In this document: one piece after another, positions 1 through 12,040 of the stretch
How the letters are laid out: the number at the start of each line of letters is the position of its first letter
Position numbering within the stretch: the first letter of the stretch is position 1
Origin: Aspergillus flavus
Lineage: Eukaryota > Ascomycota > Eurotiomycetes > Eurotiales > Aspergillaceae
Assembly (NCBI RefSeq): GCF_009017415.1
Contig: NC_092408.1
Coordinates: 4,402,001 to 4,466,000, forward strand
Reading direction: 5' to 3'
DNA: 64,000 nucleotides
Notes under the pieces: model-generated
Database searches by the model: none
What the model was told of the DNA's origin: nothing
The model's input: the letters and a program-made list of their open reading frames with translations, nothing else
Program-made: the position numbers and the translations under genes

Positions 1-104
1 ACTCAACACTGATCGACCAAATAACCAGACGCCGGTAAGGACAATTTGATCGGTAACATATAATATTGCATCTATTTACCCCTCTATCTCGGCAAACAAA
101 TCAA

Positions 105-901
105 TCACTCATCCCCTGTGGCATATTCACCGTTGGCAATTCTTTCACTCAACGCCTCGTTGGGTTCAAAGTATGCATTGAGATCCCCGCGTGCCTGCAA
201 CAAAAGGTCAAGTGTCATCCGACCAAAGACGGCCTCGCCTGCAGGATTCAAATGTGTTCGATCATCAGGAGTAAGATTGTACTTGATAGCATTCTCTTCG
301 CCGATGGCGTTAACGTAGTTGGTGCTTGCCGTGTTCAAGTCGAGGTATTGGATGCCAACGGCCTGGGCAGCGGTGATGGTCGCATCTCTCCAGTCCTTGA
401 GGTCTTGTTTGACCTCATCGCCGTCAAAGTTACGGCGAGTGAGGGAGGTGATAAAGATCTGCACAGCTCGTCAGCACAACACAATCAGGCAATTGCCAAA
501 TGGAGTCATACGGGAGTTCCGCCAGCCCCCTGGATATCGGTGGCAATGGACTCAAGGTTCGACGTGAACTGGGCCAGGGTAAGGCTCTTTTGGTCGTTGT
601 GGCCAAATTGAACAGTCACGATTGGTTCATAGTTGGCGGCGTTGGACTCGACACTTTTAATAAGATCGTCCCATCTTCCATTGGCTTTCCAGGAGACGGT
701 GGTGGTTCCGCTCACGGCCCTGTTCTCACCTTTGGCTGGATCCTTCAGGTAGGCTAGAAGTCCATTTCCCCAACCGCCGTTTACCGCCACGGTAGAGTCA
801 CCGATGAGGAAGAAGTAAGGTGTCTTTGATGCTCGTGCGACAGGACTTGCCTGAACCTGGCTCAACAGAGCGGCAACGAGTCCAAGAGCGCTAAATCTCA
901 T
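105..901 (-). CDS. Secreted rhamnogalacturonan acetylesterase-like SGNH hydrolase
   Basis: Two exons (512-901 and 105-458, intron 459-511 with GTATGA donor and GCAG acceptor) give 247 aa. The N-terminus MRFSALGLVAALLSQVQA is a signal peptide, so the enzyme should be secreted. SGNH blocks are visible: IGDSTV with the nucleophilic Ser (about residue 37), FGHND, and DDRTHLN carrying the catalytic Asp/His near residue 200. These blocks and the length fit fungal rhamnogalacturonan acetylesterases, which remove acetyl groups from pectin backbone galacturonate. Family assignment is by motif; the exact substrate is inferred. The gene stands alone at the left edge, with no obvious pathway link to its neighbours. 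Confidence 0.85.
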
Positions 902-2291
902 GTTGACAATGGCAAATGTTACCAAAAGGGGTTATAGCTGTAGAGAGTAACGACGGGTCCAGATGAGGAAAAGTCGAGATGCTTAGCGGGTGGTGATTGT
1001 AAGAGGCAGGAGTATTAAGTTCCATTTATAGCCAGATGACCCTGGCAGCAATCCACGTTCAAGCATTGTCATGTTGAAAATCAGTGAGTGTTCACGAACC
1101 CTTCCTGCAGAATAGATCGAGGTTTTTCCGCCAATCACCCCGACTCCACTCGCCCGTCACTCGGGATCAATTCTCCCACCCAAGGACGAACGGAGGTTTG
1201 TCGGACTGTATTTGTACGAAGATGATGATCACGGCCTAGGGTAAATTGCCAACATGCGTTGGCTGGTGCTTCGCCATTCTGGCTTGGCCTTGATGTGAGG
1301 GGAAAGAATCTGCGGCCAAGAGTCGGCTACACTAGCTTAGGGTCCAAGACCAGTAGTTGGGTAAAGATCGTCCAACGTTTTACCCCAGATATTACTGACC
1401 CCTCATGTTAGTGGTGGCATGCTTAACTACATCTCCGAAGACTTAATGGCCACGTTTCCTGGGAATGGCGGCCTTACCCTAAGCGCCGCCGGCGAGTTCT
1501 TCAGCCGGTTGTGCTTGGTTATTGGTGCATCGTATCTCCATACAGCTTTGCAATACGCTAAAGTGTACCTTGCTTGATCTCATTGGTGAACCTTTTACTA
1601 GCTCTCGGTCTGACTGACTCGACGAAACTGCTAATGGCGTGAGGGTGCTTCATGATGTCTCGTCATTCTCCACCCGTGTCGGCAGCCACAACACATTAAG
1701 TGAAGCACGGATGAAAGGAGTATGTTGCGTGTGAATACAGGAAAGTTGCCGTAGTATCATTGTACGTATCTTAGCCACTTCGCACCTCCGGAAAGGTCAT
1801 CAGCCACAGTGAACATTCTGGGATCCATATATATTTCACATCCCTTGAATGCCATGTAATACGTAACCTATCGATAGCCATGCGCAAGAATGCTCTAAGC
1901 ATCACTTTTCTATGATATTGTCAGTCATGAGGTTGTCCATTGATGTCCAGGGCTTCGTGTGTTACGGACATTGTGACGGACAGTGCGTATTCGTGCTATG
2001 AAAGGAAGGCAATTGTTGGACTTCTTACCACAGCACGGTAGAGGGACATAGACATTTTCAGATCTCGCCAATGACAATTAGGAAGTATTTTCACGACATG
2101 CCGATACTCTTCAATAGCCCATACGGCCCAATAGACATATATTCACTTCTAATAATATCATTCACCATAGGTTTCCTCATGTTCACAACTAGAACCGCCG
2201 CCTGTGGGCACATTGAATTCGTGATATGTTTCTGGAGCTTTTGAAAGGCCACGTCCATAATCGCTCAAACAAAAGCGAGACGTTCTTCACA
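902..2291. other. Gene-free spacer
   Basis: No ORF with coding character on either strand. The right-hand part of the 902-1030 stretch is presumably the promoter of the esterase (an AT-rich TTTATAG-like box lies near 1025). Nothing else recognised. Confidence 0.5.
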
Positions 2292-3851
2292 TTATAGCTT
2301 GGATCCCTCGCGGGAGTGCTTGGTGTCATCGGCCCCTAGCTCATCATGATAAGGGATTTTGTGTGGCCTTGCTGGTAACGGGACCATATCCAGTGACACC
2401 GCCGGTGGAAAGATCTTTAACCATTCACTGTGGACAACCTTTATGGGGAGGCTTGGTATTCTCGTAGCAACGTACGACTTGTGCTCGGGTGTGTCCATAG
2501 CCACGAGCTTTTGACGTTTGTGAGCCGCCTCAATCAGAAAACGGACTCTCGGCTGACGTGTCTGCTGAACTGTATCGAACATGTTGGATATGTCTCCTTC
2601 TGAAACGCGTGTTTCGGGAGGCGTGGAGCGCAGCAGCTTCACAAGGCCGTTGGTGAAGCATGCTGCCGTTTCAAGGCAGCAGTTTGCCCCTTGCCCAGTC
2701 AATGGATGAGGCTACAAGTTCACTGTTAGCCTTCATTCGATTGACTAGCACTAGTCCCGATATCGACCCACCTTGTGGCTTGCATCCCCAAGAGTAATCA
2801 TTCTTCCATAATGCCAATATTTGTATACATGCTCTTGCAGGGGGGTAATACCAGACCTGATCCGACGTTCGTAAATGTCACGAAATCTGACATCGGGGGT
2901 GATCGGATCATTAAGGTGTCTGCCGACAATTTCGTCTCGGTCCGTCTCCGTGAGTCGAGGAATATCCTGGCCAAATCGTACCCTATCCATGTGCTCGAAC
3001 AGGAAGAAATAGGTACGGTCACCAGGCCCGTCAGCAATAAGATATGAGAACTTCTCATTGAATACGTCCTGAAGGGTGCAAGCATCAATGCCGGGAGTCC
3101 GGTGTGAAATCCCGAAGACACAGGAGTAGGTTGCAGAGAATGCTATTTGAGGTATCAGTTGTAGTTCCAGCGCTTTGATAAAGGAAGGAATGAAGTAAGG
3201 AGGAAGGACTGATAAAGTAAGAGAGAAGCTCACATTTTTCTTCCAAGTAATCTCGACCCGTGTTTACGTTTAAACGTGCCATCTCCTGGCGAACAGTTGA
3301 ATGAATACCGTCGGCGCCGACGACAATGTCCCCACTGTATATTGATCCATCGGTCGTAATCACTTTCACCACGGTCGGATCAGAGCTGTCTATGGCTTTA
3401 ACCCTCTTTCCTGTAAGAATCTTGCTTTTATCCTGAATTTTGTTATATAGCGTTTGGAGAACTGTTTGTCGATCCATAAACGCTATTGGATACCCGTGTC
3501 TGTAAATTGAGGTATTAGACGACAGCTTGCACGGCCAGGGTATGGTATTCACCGTTCTATCAAATGGTCGCTTAGCTTGCGGAAATCCCATATCCTCTCG
3601 CCGTTTGGCAGCCGGTAAATACTCTCTTGCACTGTGTGGCCCTTGGCATGTTCCAAGAGTTCATCACAACAGCCCAACTGGTCGAGAATTCGGAGCCCAT
3701 TAGGCTGTAAGCCCAAGGACGCCCCAACCTGAGGTGCAATGTCCAGATATGCTTCAAGTATGAGAAAGTCGATGGTGTTTTTCTCTAGCATAAGCGCCAA
3801 GGACAGCCCGGTGATGCTGCCTCCAACGATCAGCACTCGGAAGGGGGGCAT
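2292..3851 (-). CDS. PaxM-type FAD-dependent monooxygenase (prenyl epoxidase family)
   Basis: Four exons (3553-3851, 3234-3499, 2772-3142, 2292-2711) give 451 aa. The N-terminus shows the FAD dinucleotide-binding motif [14 protein letters not shown], then [15 protein letters not shown] (the DG motif) and LGDASHK followed by PLTGQGAN (the GD motif that binds FAD ribitol). This is the family of fungal epoxidases acting on prenylated indoles or meroterpenoids (PaxM, AusM and relatives). Intron positions match those of the paralogue at 35925-37569: after the E-R before xGYPIAF, and directly after the HK of the GD motif. It is 32 kb from the indole-diterpene core, so participation there is only possible. 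It is divergent from the DUF7703 gene. Unlike the paralogue, it has no C-terminal membrane helix. Confidence 0.82.
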
Positions 3852-5207
3852 CTTCAGGGCAACGGTGGTGAACTCAGCGAGACAAGCTCAGCGACAGAGG
3901 CCGATCGTCCCAGACCATCAATAAAATGCGTAGCCCTCAAAGAGAAATGGCGCCTGCGTACTGCGTAGGATATCCCCGTTTAATGTATTAGTGCTAACAC
4001 TGCCCTCATTTCCTGGATTGGCCCGAATTGTGCTGGTCACGTGGGGAGGCGATGCCTATTAGGGCCCTATACCATGCCACATCAGGACAAGTGGCATGCA
4101 GGTAGTAGTAAAGGGGTATGTAACATAGACAGGGTCAGATAGACTACTAGTAGAATATCACTGGCTGGCGAGACTAAATCGACATGGGTATCAACACTGG
4201 TCCGTTGGCCAGAAGTCTACCAACTGGACTCTTCGGGACAATTTCCAAACTAGACAGTCCGCCAAAGGGCGAATACGGGTAGATGGCGGACTATGGCAGC
4301 TGGGCTCTATGGACCATGATAGAGGGTTAGTACGATCAGTTTCACCTATCCTACATATGCTCCTCCTTCCAGCATAGACTCAGACTAGAACACCACTGAG
4401 TCAGCTATTAATCATACGAATTCAGAATGTACAAAGGGCCCCAGAGCAAGACCGTTGAATACGATTTCAGGGCTTCGGGATTGTGCACTAGAGACGTTCT
4501 ATTGTATTCTGGGCCATCGTCCCGACGATCACACGTGATTAGGAATATTAGACCCTCGTATGAAAATATAAAGACCCAACTAAGCTTCAATCTGACTCTC
4601 GGACGAGTGATTCATTGTACCTTTGCTCAGGGGATCATGAGCGATGTCATAGGGTTTGGTCTAGACCGTTGTGGCACATGGCCAGTTAGGATCCATGGAA
4701 AGAAGGTTTCCTCCGCGGAGTCGATCCCCTACCAATGCAGGGACTTTTCTCCTTTCACTGAGGCCAAAGATACTGGTCGACACCGGCTGTATGGATCTTG
4801 ACGTCAGGGCGCTTTGTTGGGAAATCCCATACAAAGCCGCTCAAAAGAATGTAAGCCTACGCGTTCCATGGGGACCAGGGAAAGCTTAAACGTTGTCTGG
4901 CAGCGATTCTCAACTAGATCAGCAATAAATAATCGCTGGACCCCTGTTGGTACCTGTGCACTATCTACAGGGCTACGACTTGCTCAAGCTGTGGTTTCTA
5001 TCCACGGAACGACTTTGACTATGCGAACCACATACAACCCCGGTTATCCGCCATCTGAATTTCAATCAACTCTCGCATATAAGTACTTGATCGAAACCCT
5101 TATCCACTTTACTTCGGCTGCAGGAATACTCCCCCAGCCTGATCTGGTCTTTACGCACGCGATAAACACCCGGTGAGCTCTTTGAATTCGAGAAACATGA
5201 TATCCTC
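3852..5207. other. Intergenic region between divergent genes
   Basis: Shared upstream region of the FAD monooxygenase (minus) and the DUF7703 protein (plus). Overlapping open frames between 4427 and 5176 have no recognisable motif, no splice-consistent extension and no family resemblance, so they are not called. Confidence 0.45.
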
Positions 5208-6155
5208 ATGTCGCCCGATCCGGACCCCGGTTTGATCCAACCCAAAACGGGAGGCGTCACCAAGCTCCAGACGTATATTATTACAGTATTCGCGACGATT
5301 GCCTGGTACAATGCCGTGGAACTGGTAATCATATGTCTGACCACATTCAAGCGCTATCGAGGCTGCTACTTCTGGAGTTTGTTGATCGCCTCCTTTGGCC
5401 TGATCCCACTTGTCCTTGGATGGCTCTTCTTCATCTTCTATTTCGGACTTACTCGCTGGGTTTCCGCCTCCATAATCATCCCGAGCTGGTACTGCGTAGT
5501 GGCGGGCCACTCTCTTGTACTCTGGTCACGACTGCACCTTATCATGCAGGCGCCAAAGGTACTCCGTGCCCTCCTCATTCTCATCATTGTCGACAGTGTT
5601 CTCCTCTTCATTCCCCCAACGGTGATGTTCTACGGAATCCTGATACACGATGAGGGCTTTCGAACTTCAGCACGGTTTGCCGCCGCATACAACGTAATGG
5701 AGCGGATTCAGCTCGTGGGTTTCTGTTTGCAGGAGCTTCTTATCTCTGGAATCTATATCTTTGAAACGACAAAGCTACTGCGACTTCGACCGGACCCAGT
5801 TCACTCTCGGATTCTGATTCGGCTGGTGGTAATTAACGTTGTGGTCATGATACTCGATGTGGCGGTCGTTGCAGTCCAGTTCGCGGGATACATCGCCATT
5901 CAAATGATGTTCAAGCCCGTTGCTTATAGTATCAAGTTGAAGTTGGAATACGCCGTCCTCAGCCAATTGATCCAAATCTCCAAGGGTCCAAACTCTGATC
6001 CGGAGCAGCTATGCTCATGTTCGCAAGAACACAACAGCACATCGACATGCCGCAGTGATTCTGGGAGAAATGGCACTGCAGACTCGGACATGCGGCAGTA
6101 CAGTGTGGACACGATCACTACAGTGGTTTCGCCACGCCAGACAGCTACATATTGA
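5208..6155 (+). CDS. Seven-TM integral membrane protein, DUF7703 family (copy 1)
   Basis: Intronless, 315 aa. Hydrophobic segments fall at about residues 18-40, 50-75, 82-105, 115-140, 155-180, 195-220 and 225-245, followed by a polar Ser/Thr/Cys-rich tail of about 65 residues. The signature LTTFKRYRGCYFWSL after the first helix is typical of the fungal DUF7703 family, whose function is unknown to me. A clear paralogue sits at 58721-59665 with the same segments (LTTFKRY, YFWSL, LWSRLHL, MFKPVAYSIK). It lies beside a PaxM-type monooxygenase, so a membrane role near terpenoid metabolism is conceivable, but nothing in the sequence shows catalysis. ATG at 5208 was chosen as the first in-frame start before helix 1. 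Confidence 0.8.
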   Translation: MSPDPDPGLIQPKTGGVTKLQTYIITVFATIAWYNAVELVIICLTTFKRYRGCYFWSLLIASFGLIPLVLGWLFFIFYFGLTRWVSASIIIPSWYCVVAGHSLVLWSRLHLIMQAPKVLRALLILIIVDSVLLFIPPTVMFYGILIHDEGFRTSARFAAAYNVMERIQLVGFCLQELLISGIYIFETTKLLRLRPDPVHSRILIRLVVINVVVMILDVAVVAVQFAGYIAIQMMFKPVAYSIKLKLEYAVLSQLIQISKGPNSDPEQLCSCSQEHNSTSTCRSDSGRNGTADSDMRQYSVDTITTVVSPRQTATY

Positions 6156-7804
6156 AACAGCCATTACATGTATAGTAGTTCAAATAAATAATTTTACGCA
6201 AGTCAACCTTGTAGCGACCATTGCCCAGTAGATACCAAGTGCACTATTGATCCAATCCAAACCTACTCACCCCAAACTCAAGAGCCCATGATGACAGCCA
6301 CTACGCGTGAGAATGCACTTATATTAGCTCTGCCTCTTAAGTAGTAAAGGCAAAGTTCCTTTCGGCTAACGATACACCTTATATGTCAGTTGGCTCTTGG
6401 CAAACTCAATTGGGCCAGAACACAAGCCCCTTTTCTTATCTTGCTCGGTGTGATCCTAGGCCTTCTACGTTGCTCTCTCGACGCACGATTATTGGCAATC
6501 GGGACTGCAGGCTCGAAGCTAGTATGAAAGCTTACTGCAAAGGGCAACAGCTGATCCTACAGTCAGTTGGTACCTCCTTGGCACTCCGACCGCGCTTCTC
6601 TTTCCTTAGAATGTCAGCGACTTAAGCTCAGAACAAAGTTAGTTCCAGCCATGGTCGTTCATGTTCTTTGTTTCATTTTCCATAGAGCTCCTGTGGGTAT
6701 CACCGGTCCAGCGTTCGACGAGTCGAGCTGAATCAACGACCTGTCTAAGATTATGGGTCTTAGTTCTAAGCATCTCCGCAGTCAAGGGGTTTCATGGCAT
6801 TGAGACAGGTTTTAACGTCCCCTGTTTGGTTTATTACTAGGTCGATAGTCTAGCCAGCATAAAGCACGATCTATCATTGCCGATCTCTCTTCTTAGAGCT
6901 AGGCCCATTCCAACCCAAGTTATTCTCCCCATGATAATGCACGACGGCCGTTGACCGTTGAATGCACCAGCCTTCTCTGGATTTTAATTTCCCTGCATTA
7001 GCGTCTACGGCAAGCTAAAGTGTGAGCCTGGAGTCTCCAAATATCTGAAGACAGGAGCAAAACTAGTAATATCCAAACACCCTCTTTGCTAAAGGATATA
7101 GGTAGTGTTAGTTACGTGAAACTCACCAGGCTATGGGCACACTGACCGATCTGTTTATATTTTGCGATCGTCGCCGTCATCGTCGAAAACTCCTTTCCCT
7201 CAACCGATATTTAAACAAAGAACCTGAAAAGCTAAAGGAAGGATCCCTGGAAAGCTGTCACTCCACCCACCGGACCCACCCGTGAGATGCCACCAAGCGG
7301 AAGAGTTTCTCGAGCCAACTGAGGCGAAGCCCGAGTCCCGACAAAGGTACTAAAGGATCGTAGTAATTGACATACTCTGCGGTTGAAAGCTTTCGGGGAC
7401 TGACAGACCACGATCTAAAGATTCTAGGTAATCTCAAGTGATAAAAAAGCCAGGTAGCGAATTATCATTCGGCAAGATAACCCGAGCCGAAATTAAACAC
7501 AAGATCACCTGATATCAAACCATGGTTGAAACTGTAACTTCTCTATGCAGGCCTCAATTTGCCACTCCACCCTATCCGAGATCGGCATCCGTTTTACTAT
7601 ATTCGATCATGGGGGTTTTGCGGGGAAGCTTACGAAGTGGCCACTCGGAATGTGGACCACCTGCCGAAGAAATCTGATACGAACCGTGGCTCTGTTTTCC
7701 GAATGGGCGATCCGATGTCCATCACAGCCCCGGATATAGACCGTGATCATGGCACCTCTTTGGAACAGTGAACTAGTGATATACGTGATAGAAGGTCCCT
7801 AAGC
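6156..7804. other. Gene-free spacer with promoter of the extradiol dioxygenase
   Basis: Small open frames (6383-6625, 7545-7771) show no family features. Near 7471-7495 an inverted pair TTCGG ... CCGAA is present. The same half-sites build the 26-bp elements at 11344 and 15308, so it may be a weak related site. Confidence 0.4.
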
Positions 7805-8774
7805 ATGAGTAAGTTGTCGCCCCCTGTCTAGGATTCATACGCTGACCCTTAGCAGCGTTAACCCCCGTACACTTCTTTTCCCATGGCTCGACCATGATGT
7901 TGGGCGAGGAGTCTTCCTCCGCCGACTATTGGAAACAGTGTGGTGATGAAGCCCTCCGAAATGGCATCAAGGGAGTTATCCTCATGGTGAGTTGGGGACA
8001 ACTAACCGGTTATTCGCTTTCTGAGAATATGTGATCGCTGACCTTTTGCAGGGCGCCCATTGGGATTGTTTTGGCGATCAAATCCAGGTTTCCACGAACC
8101 CTAACCCGGGAAAAAGTCCCGTCGCATACGTTCACCCATCAAAGTACGTCGACTACAAGATCAACAACGATTTGAAGACCGCACAACGCTGCATTGACCT
8201 GCTCGACGAGGCCGGGTACAATGTCAGTGGCAACGACACCTTCGACTGGATCCACGATACATATCTCATCCTGATCCGTATGTTCCCCAACGGTTGCCCG
8301 CCATCCACACTCATCTCCATGAACGCCCGATATGACCCCCATTTCCATATGAAGGTGGGTTCGACTCTTCGTCAGCTGCGCAAGGAAAACTATCTCATCA
8401 TCGGAACCGGCGGAGCGGTTCACAACCTCTATCGCAATCGCTGGGCCCCTATGCTTCGCTTCCGCGACAACTTCGCACAGGATTCGCCCCCGGAGCACTG
8501 GGCACTCGAGTTCCGACAATCCGTCGAGGATGTCTTCCTCAAGACCTCTGGGCCGCAATTAAGACGCGCCATGACGCGGCTGATGAAGCATCCAGAGTAC
8601 CGCGATGCGCATGCTACAGATGATCATTTTATGGCTGCCATGTTCGTTGCGGGCGCAGCTGGGGATTTCGAGGATGAGGGAACCCCTGCTATTTTGGCGA
8701 CTGAGACGTGGGAACTTACGAACATGTGTAATTCTCAGTTTACGATTGGCTCTTGGCCGAAGGTTGCAGCATAA
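7805..8774 (+). CDS. LigB/DODA-type extradiol ring-cleavage dioxygenase
   Basis: Three exons: a 4-nt initiator exon ATGA (7805-7808), 7856-7986 and 8052-8774, giving 285 aa. The family's non-haem iron ligands are visible as His in FFSHGST and GAHWD. The conserved C-terminal half carries FHMKVG, IGTGGAVHNL with the active-site His, and WAPMLRFRDNF. Fungal and plant members open catechol-type rings such as DOPA; bacterial LigB acts on protocatechuate. The acceptor of intron 1 is a TAGCAG tandem, so products with MTL or MTAL starts are both possible. It heads a group with an aldehyde-dehydrogenase-like protein, an FAD monooxygenase fusion, a hydrolase and a cupin. Hydroxylation followed by ring opening is a reasonable inferred order. 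Confidence 0.85.
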
Positions 8775-9422
8775 TTGTTATTGTACTTTGTGTATATAGT
8801 CAAATTGAAGTTGGAATTACTTTTGCAATGGCTCTTTTTATTGAACTAGTTTGTCAACATATCTTATCCCTAGTTTGTTCCGGCATAAAGATCCCCGTAA
8901 TAAACATTAGCCTATAAACGGGAGTAACTAGCAAAGATAAGCCGCTATTGTGTGCACTTTACCGATATATACTGCCAAAGCGCTGTATGAAAGATTGATG
9001 TTAGTTGTTTTCAACGCGGATTCCCAAACATACGCCGATATGAAAAACATCAGCAATTCTATGTATAATAGTGGTATGCATCACTTGCATGATTGTCCTA
9101 TTCAATTGAAGCTATTGAGCTGGTGATATATTATATATAAGAGTAGAAAGCCGGAACAGAGACGGTAGAACAGAATATATCCATTATCAGACTTTGGATC
9201 ACTGTGGGCATAGAGAAGCTTGGATCGCTGCCTTATCGCCGAAAGACTAGGACTGAGAGAATCTCAACGTGTACTATGCGCAATGGTATTACAAGTACAT
9301 TATCTCCGAGCGCTTGCCTCACAGTCGCGTTCAAAACAAACATACAGAGTTAGATCCCAGGTTAAGAAGTATAACGTTGGCTAAATTATCAACGTATCCA
9401 TAACTATACAAATATCCCACAG
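8775..9422. other. Convergent intergenic region
   Basis: AT-rich 3' region between the dioxygenase (plus) and the ALDH-like gene (minus). Only terminator/3'UTR sequence is expected. No further gene seen. Confidence 0.5.
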
Positions 9423-11151
9423 CTACCTCATTCTCAAAGCCCAATATCCCGCAGCTGAGACAATTGTAATCAACGAGGTAAGGGTGATGAGCCCGCCTGT
9501 AATGATACCTTGCTCAAAAAAGCCAATCTTGTGCCCGGGTCGCTGTTGGATGGCCGGGAGAGGAGAAAGAATCTCCTGCAGCGAGCGATCGGACTGAACC
9601 AACTTTCCTTCTAAGAGAGCCCTGGCGATCGTCGTGTTGACAGTTCGGTTCACGACTTGAGGCCGGGGAACCTCAAAGTGTTCTGTTGTATACCGTGTGT
9701 TGAGATCCACAGGATGGCTGTGAGCGACGACGGGTCCAACTGGGGAAAGGATGTATAATCAGTGTCTGTGGGAGAGTGGGCTAATAGAGTAGGATGGCGA
9801 TGGGAATCTCTACTTACCAAGTATGTCATAAGGAACATGATTGATCCATGCTGTATGCGCGTCGATTGACTCCGACACGTATTTGCCAGCGCCTGCAGAC
9901 GCGAAAGTGTACGTAGCAGCATGAGTACCGGAACTAGAAGATCTACCTTGTTAGTTGTTTTAATGACGATGATAGCGCGACTGTCCAGATCACGTACGCA
10001 TTACAGAGATTGATCGCATCATCCAGACTCGACACAGGGTGCAACAATAGCAACTTCTCACTGATTATGGTGCGCAGAAGGGGAGAATCACTATGCCTTG
10101 TTAGATTAAGGCTCCAGGGAGACGATGAAGCCCATCGCTAGGAGGAGACCAGCTTACCGATCCTGTATCAACGCAACACCCCATCCAGTGCCAGACACGA
10201 TCACCTTAGCACCCTTCTCAGAACCTATCTGGTCAAGCACAGATGACTGTCTGGGGCGCTTAGGAAGCGAGTTGGAGCCACGGTTGTCGCTCCCGACATG
10301 TTTGGCAACGTGTTTGATCACCAACTCCACGAAGGGTTGCATGAAGAACTGGTTCACTAACACTACATCCGGGGCGTACGGAGAGCTGCCATTGAATGCA
10401 AACCGCGCTCGGACAAGGTCAATCGCCGCTTCCTGAAGATTTGCCGTTCGGTCTACCACGGCCACCGTCCGCAAAGTGTTCGGAGACTCGAGGATTGAAG
10501 GTGTAAGACGATCAGACGACTGTTGGTTCAAAACACGAGTAGTACTAAGGAATTCTGCGTCGGGGCGACTCTCACTGATAGCAAATGTATCACTATCTAG
10601 CGCTCCGGTGAGGACTCCGCGAAGTAGAGCAGTAACCCTTGAGGTGGTTTTGGGAAGCTGTTTCCATTGTTAGCACAAAGGGCTCACTTAAAGGTCGAAA
10701 ACGGAGTATATGGAAGGGCTTTAAATACCTCCACGATGATACAGTTCCCTGCCGCGAGGGCTGCACTCAGCGCGGCGATGACCGAATAAAAGATTGTGTG
10801 GGTGGAGGGTATGATATAGACAATGCCTGCACCTTTCTTCCTGTCCACATTGTCTTCTCCGCGTGCCACACGGTACTCTACCTGGACACTCTTCTCGAAG
10901 TTTAGGGATGAGTAATGAGAGCGAATTTCCTTCAGCGAGAGACAGACTTCCGTCTGCACTTCTTCTTCGCTATGACCCGAGTCCTGGGAGATAGCCTCTT
11001 TCAATTCCGTCAGGTGTTGGAGAATGCTCGCTTGGAGGCGGTGGAATTGTCTTTGGCGGTATCGAACATTATCCGTTCGTCCATCAATATTTCCAGCTAT
11101 AATGGCGGAGAACTGCCGCGGATGCGATGGAGAGTCGGATTTAGAATCCAT
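9423..11151 (-). CDS. Aldehyde-dehydrogenase-like protein lacking the canonical Cys, with C-terminal TM anchor
   Basis: Five exons (10729-11151, 10158-10657, 9998-10090, 9818-9933, 9423-9739) give 482 aa. The ALDH fold is recognisable from the cofactor-domain segment ALSAALAAGNCIIVELP (about 125-142). Where ALDHs have the GQxC active-site stretch, this protein reads FNGSSPYAPDVVLVN, so the catalytic Cys position appears to be Pro. The usual Glu motif is also not evident. A hydrophobic stretch near residues 455-478 (GGLITLTSLITIVSAAGY) predicts a tail anchor. Other fungal ALDH-like proteins with an SPYAPD segment exist as far as I recall, so this may be a divergent subfamily, perhaps acyl-reductase-like or non-catalytic. 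It shares a divergent promoter with the small protein at 11604. Oxidation of a ring-cleavage aldehyde is the contextual guess. Confidence 0.75.
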
Positions 11152-11343
11152 ATTGATGTTGTCGTACTGCGCACAAGGTACAATGGAACAGGGAAATTGC
11201 GCTCCGTTTGCACAGTGGTAGTAAGTCACGGATCAATAAAGGAAGCTCCTGATTTTACCTTCTGCGTGGAGTAAGTAAATCAGCATAGCTATACCCCAGC
11301 TTCGCTGTGGATCGCCTTTGGCCGTCCACTTCGGCCCACTCAC

Positions 11344-11369
11344 TCGGCCCGAACATTTCGGGACCACAT
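11344..11369. promoter_or_regulatory. Putative operator, copy 1 of a shared 26-bp element
   Basis: Lies between the divergent ALDH-like gene (starts 11151) and the small protein gene (starts 11604). It contains TCGG, the imperfect palindrome CGAACATTTCGG and CCACAT at fixed spacing. The copy at 15308-15333 matches at 22 of 26 positions, and the four differences fall in two dinucleotide gaps. That pattern suggests a protein-binding site, perhaps for the regulator at 18507. Confidence 0.55.
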
Positions 11370-11603
11370 CCCAGCCATGATATGATCTTGATACGAGGAG
11401 CATACCAGATGATCTATTATTTTTCGGCACTTCCCTGAGAGTGACCGAGCTGCGCCCGGGGTGGACAAATTAGGAATTACCCCAGATTATCCTACACCCT
11501 TCCCCTAGCTCTCTGAGGGCTTCAACTACAGCAGTGGTCATTTACCCAAGCAAAACATAGACAGGTACACTGATACCAAACTACGAGCAAATTATCCACA
11601 ATC

Positions 11604-12040
11604 ATGTCTACTACGACAACCGAAACCCCAACTACGCGTACAGCGGTATCCGTTCTTACGGACTACGAATTGCACCACAGCGAGCCACAAGCATCCGCCC
11701 CGCCGAACGAAACACTCACCCAAGTCTCAGTCCAACAACCTGCAAACTGGCCTGTGGACCATCTTCGAGTACCTCCCTATCGCCCTATTAATCGGAACCT
11801 CGACTGGAACGAGCGCACTGCGGGAACTCACGCCGCTGAGTTCGCTTTCATTCAGATCATGTTGCACGGTGTCTGGATCAATGCGGTACGCAGAGACATG
11901 TCACAGTCACTGGATTGAGCAAATGAACCCGTACTAACGAATCGTCATTAAAATAATAGGCTGCGTCGCGACTCTGGCATAACACATTAGGGCGGGTGAA
12001 TGATAGGATCTTCAGATATGAGGTTGGGGGAGAGTGGTAA
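11604..12040 (+). CDS. Small hypothetical protein, 120 aa
   Basis: Two exons (11604-11885 and 11960-12040) with an intron having GTACGC donor, TACTAAC branch point and AATAG acceptor. Splicing removes the stop at 11918 and adds 26 residues ending RYEVGGEW. The N-terminal 45 residues are Thr/Ser/Pro-rich and probably disordered. The second half (DWNERTAGTHAAEF onwards) looks folded, with amphipathic helices. No signal peptide or catalytic motif. Not recognised. Its divergent arrangement with the ALDH-like gene around the shared 26-bp element suggests co-regulation with the catabolic set. Confidence 0.6.

Noticed and set aside
66..611. Plus-strand frame antisense to the esterase
   Set aside because: Shadow of the secreted esterase, which has clear SGNH motifs and a signal peptide on the opposite strand.
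4427..5176. Overlapping open frames upstream of the first DUF7703 gene
   Set aside because: No family resemblance or consistent splice structure, and the overlapping frames disagree with each other.
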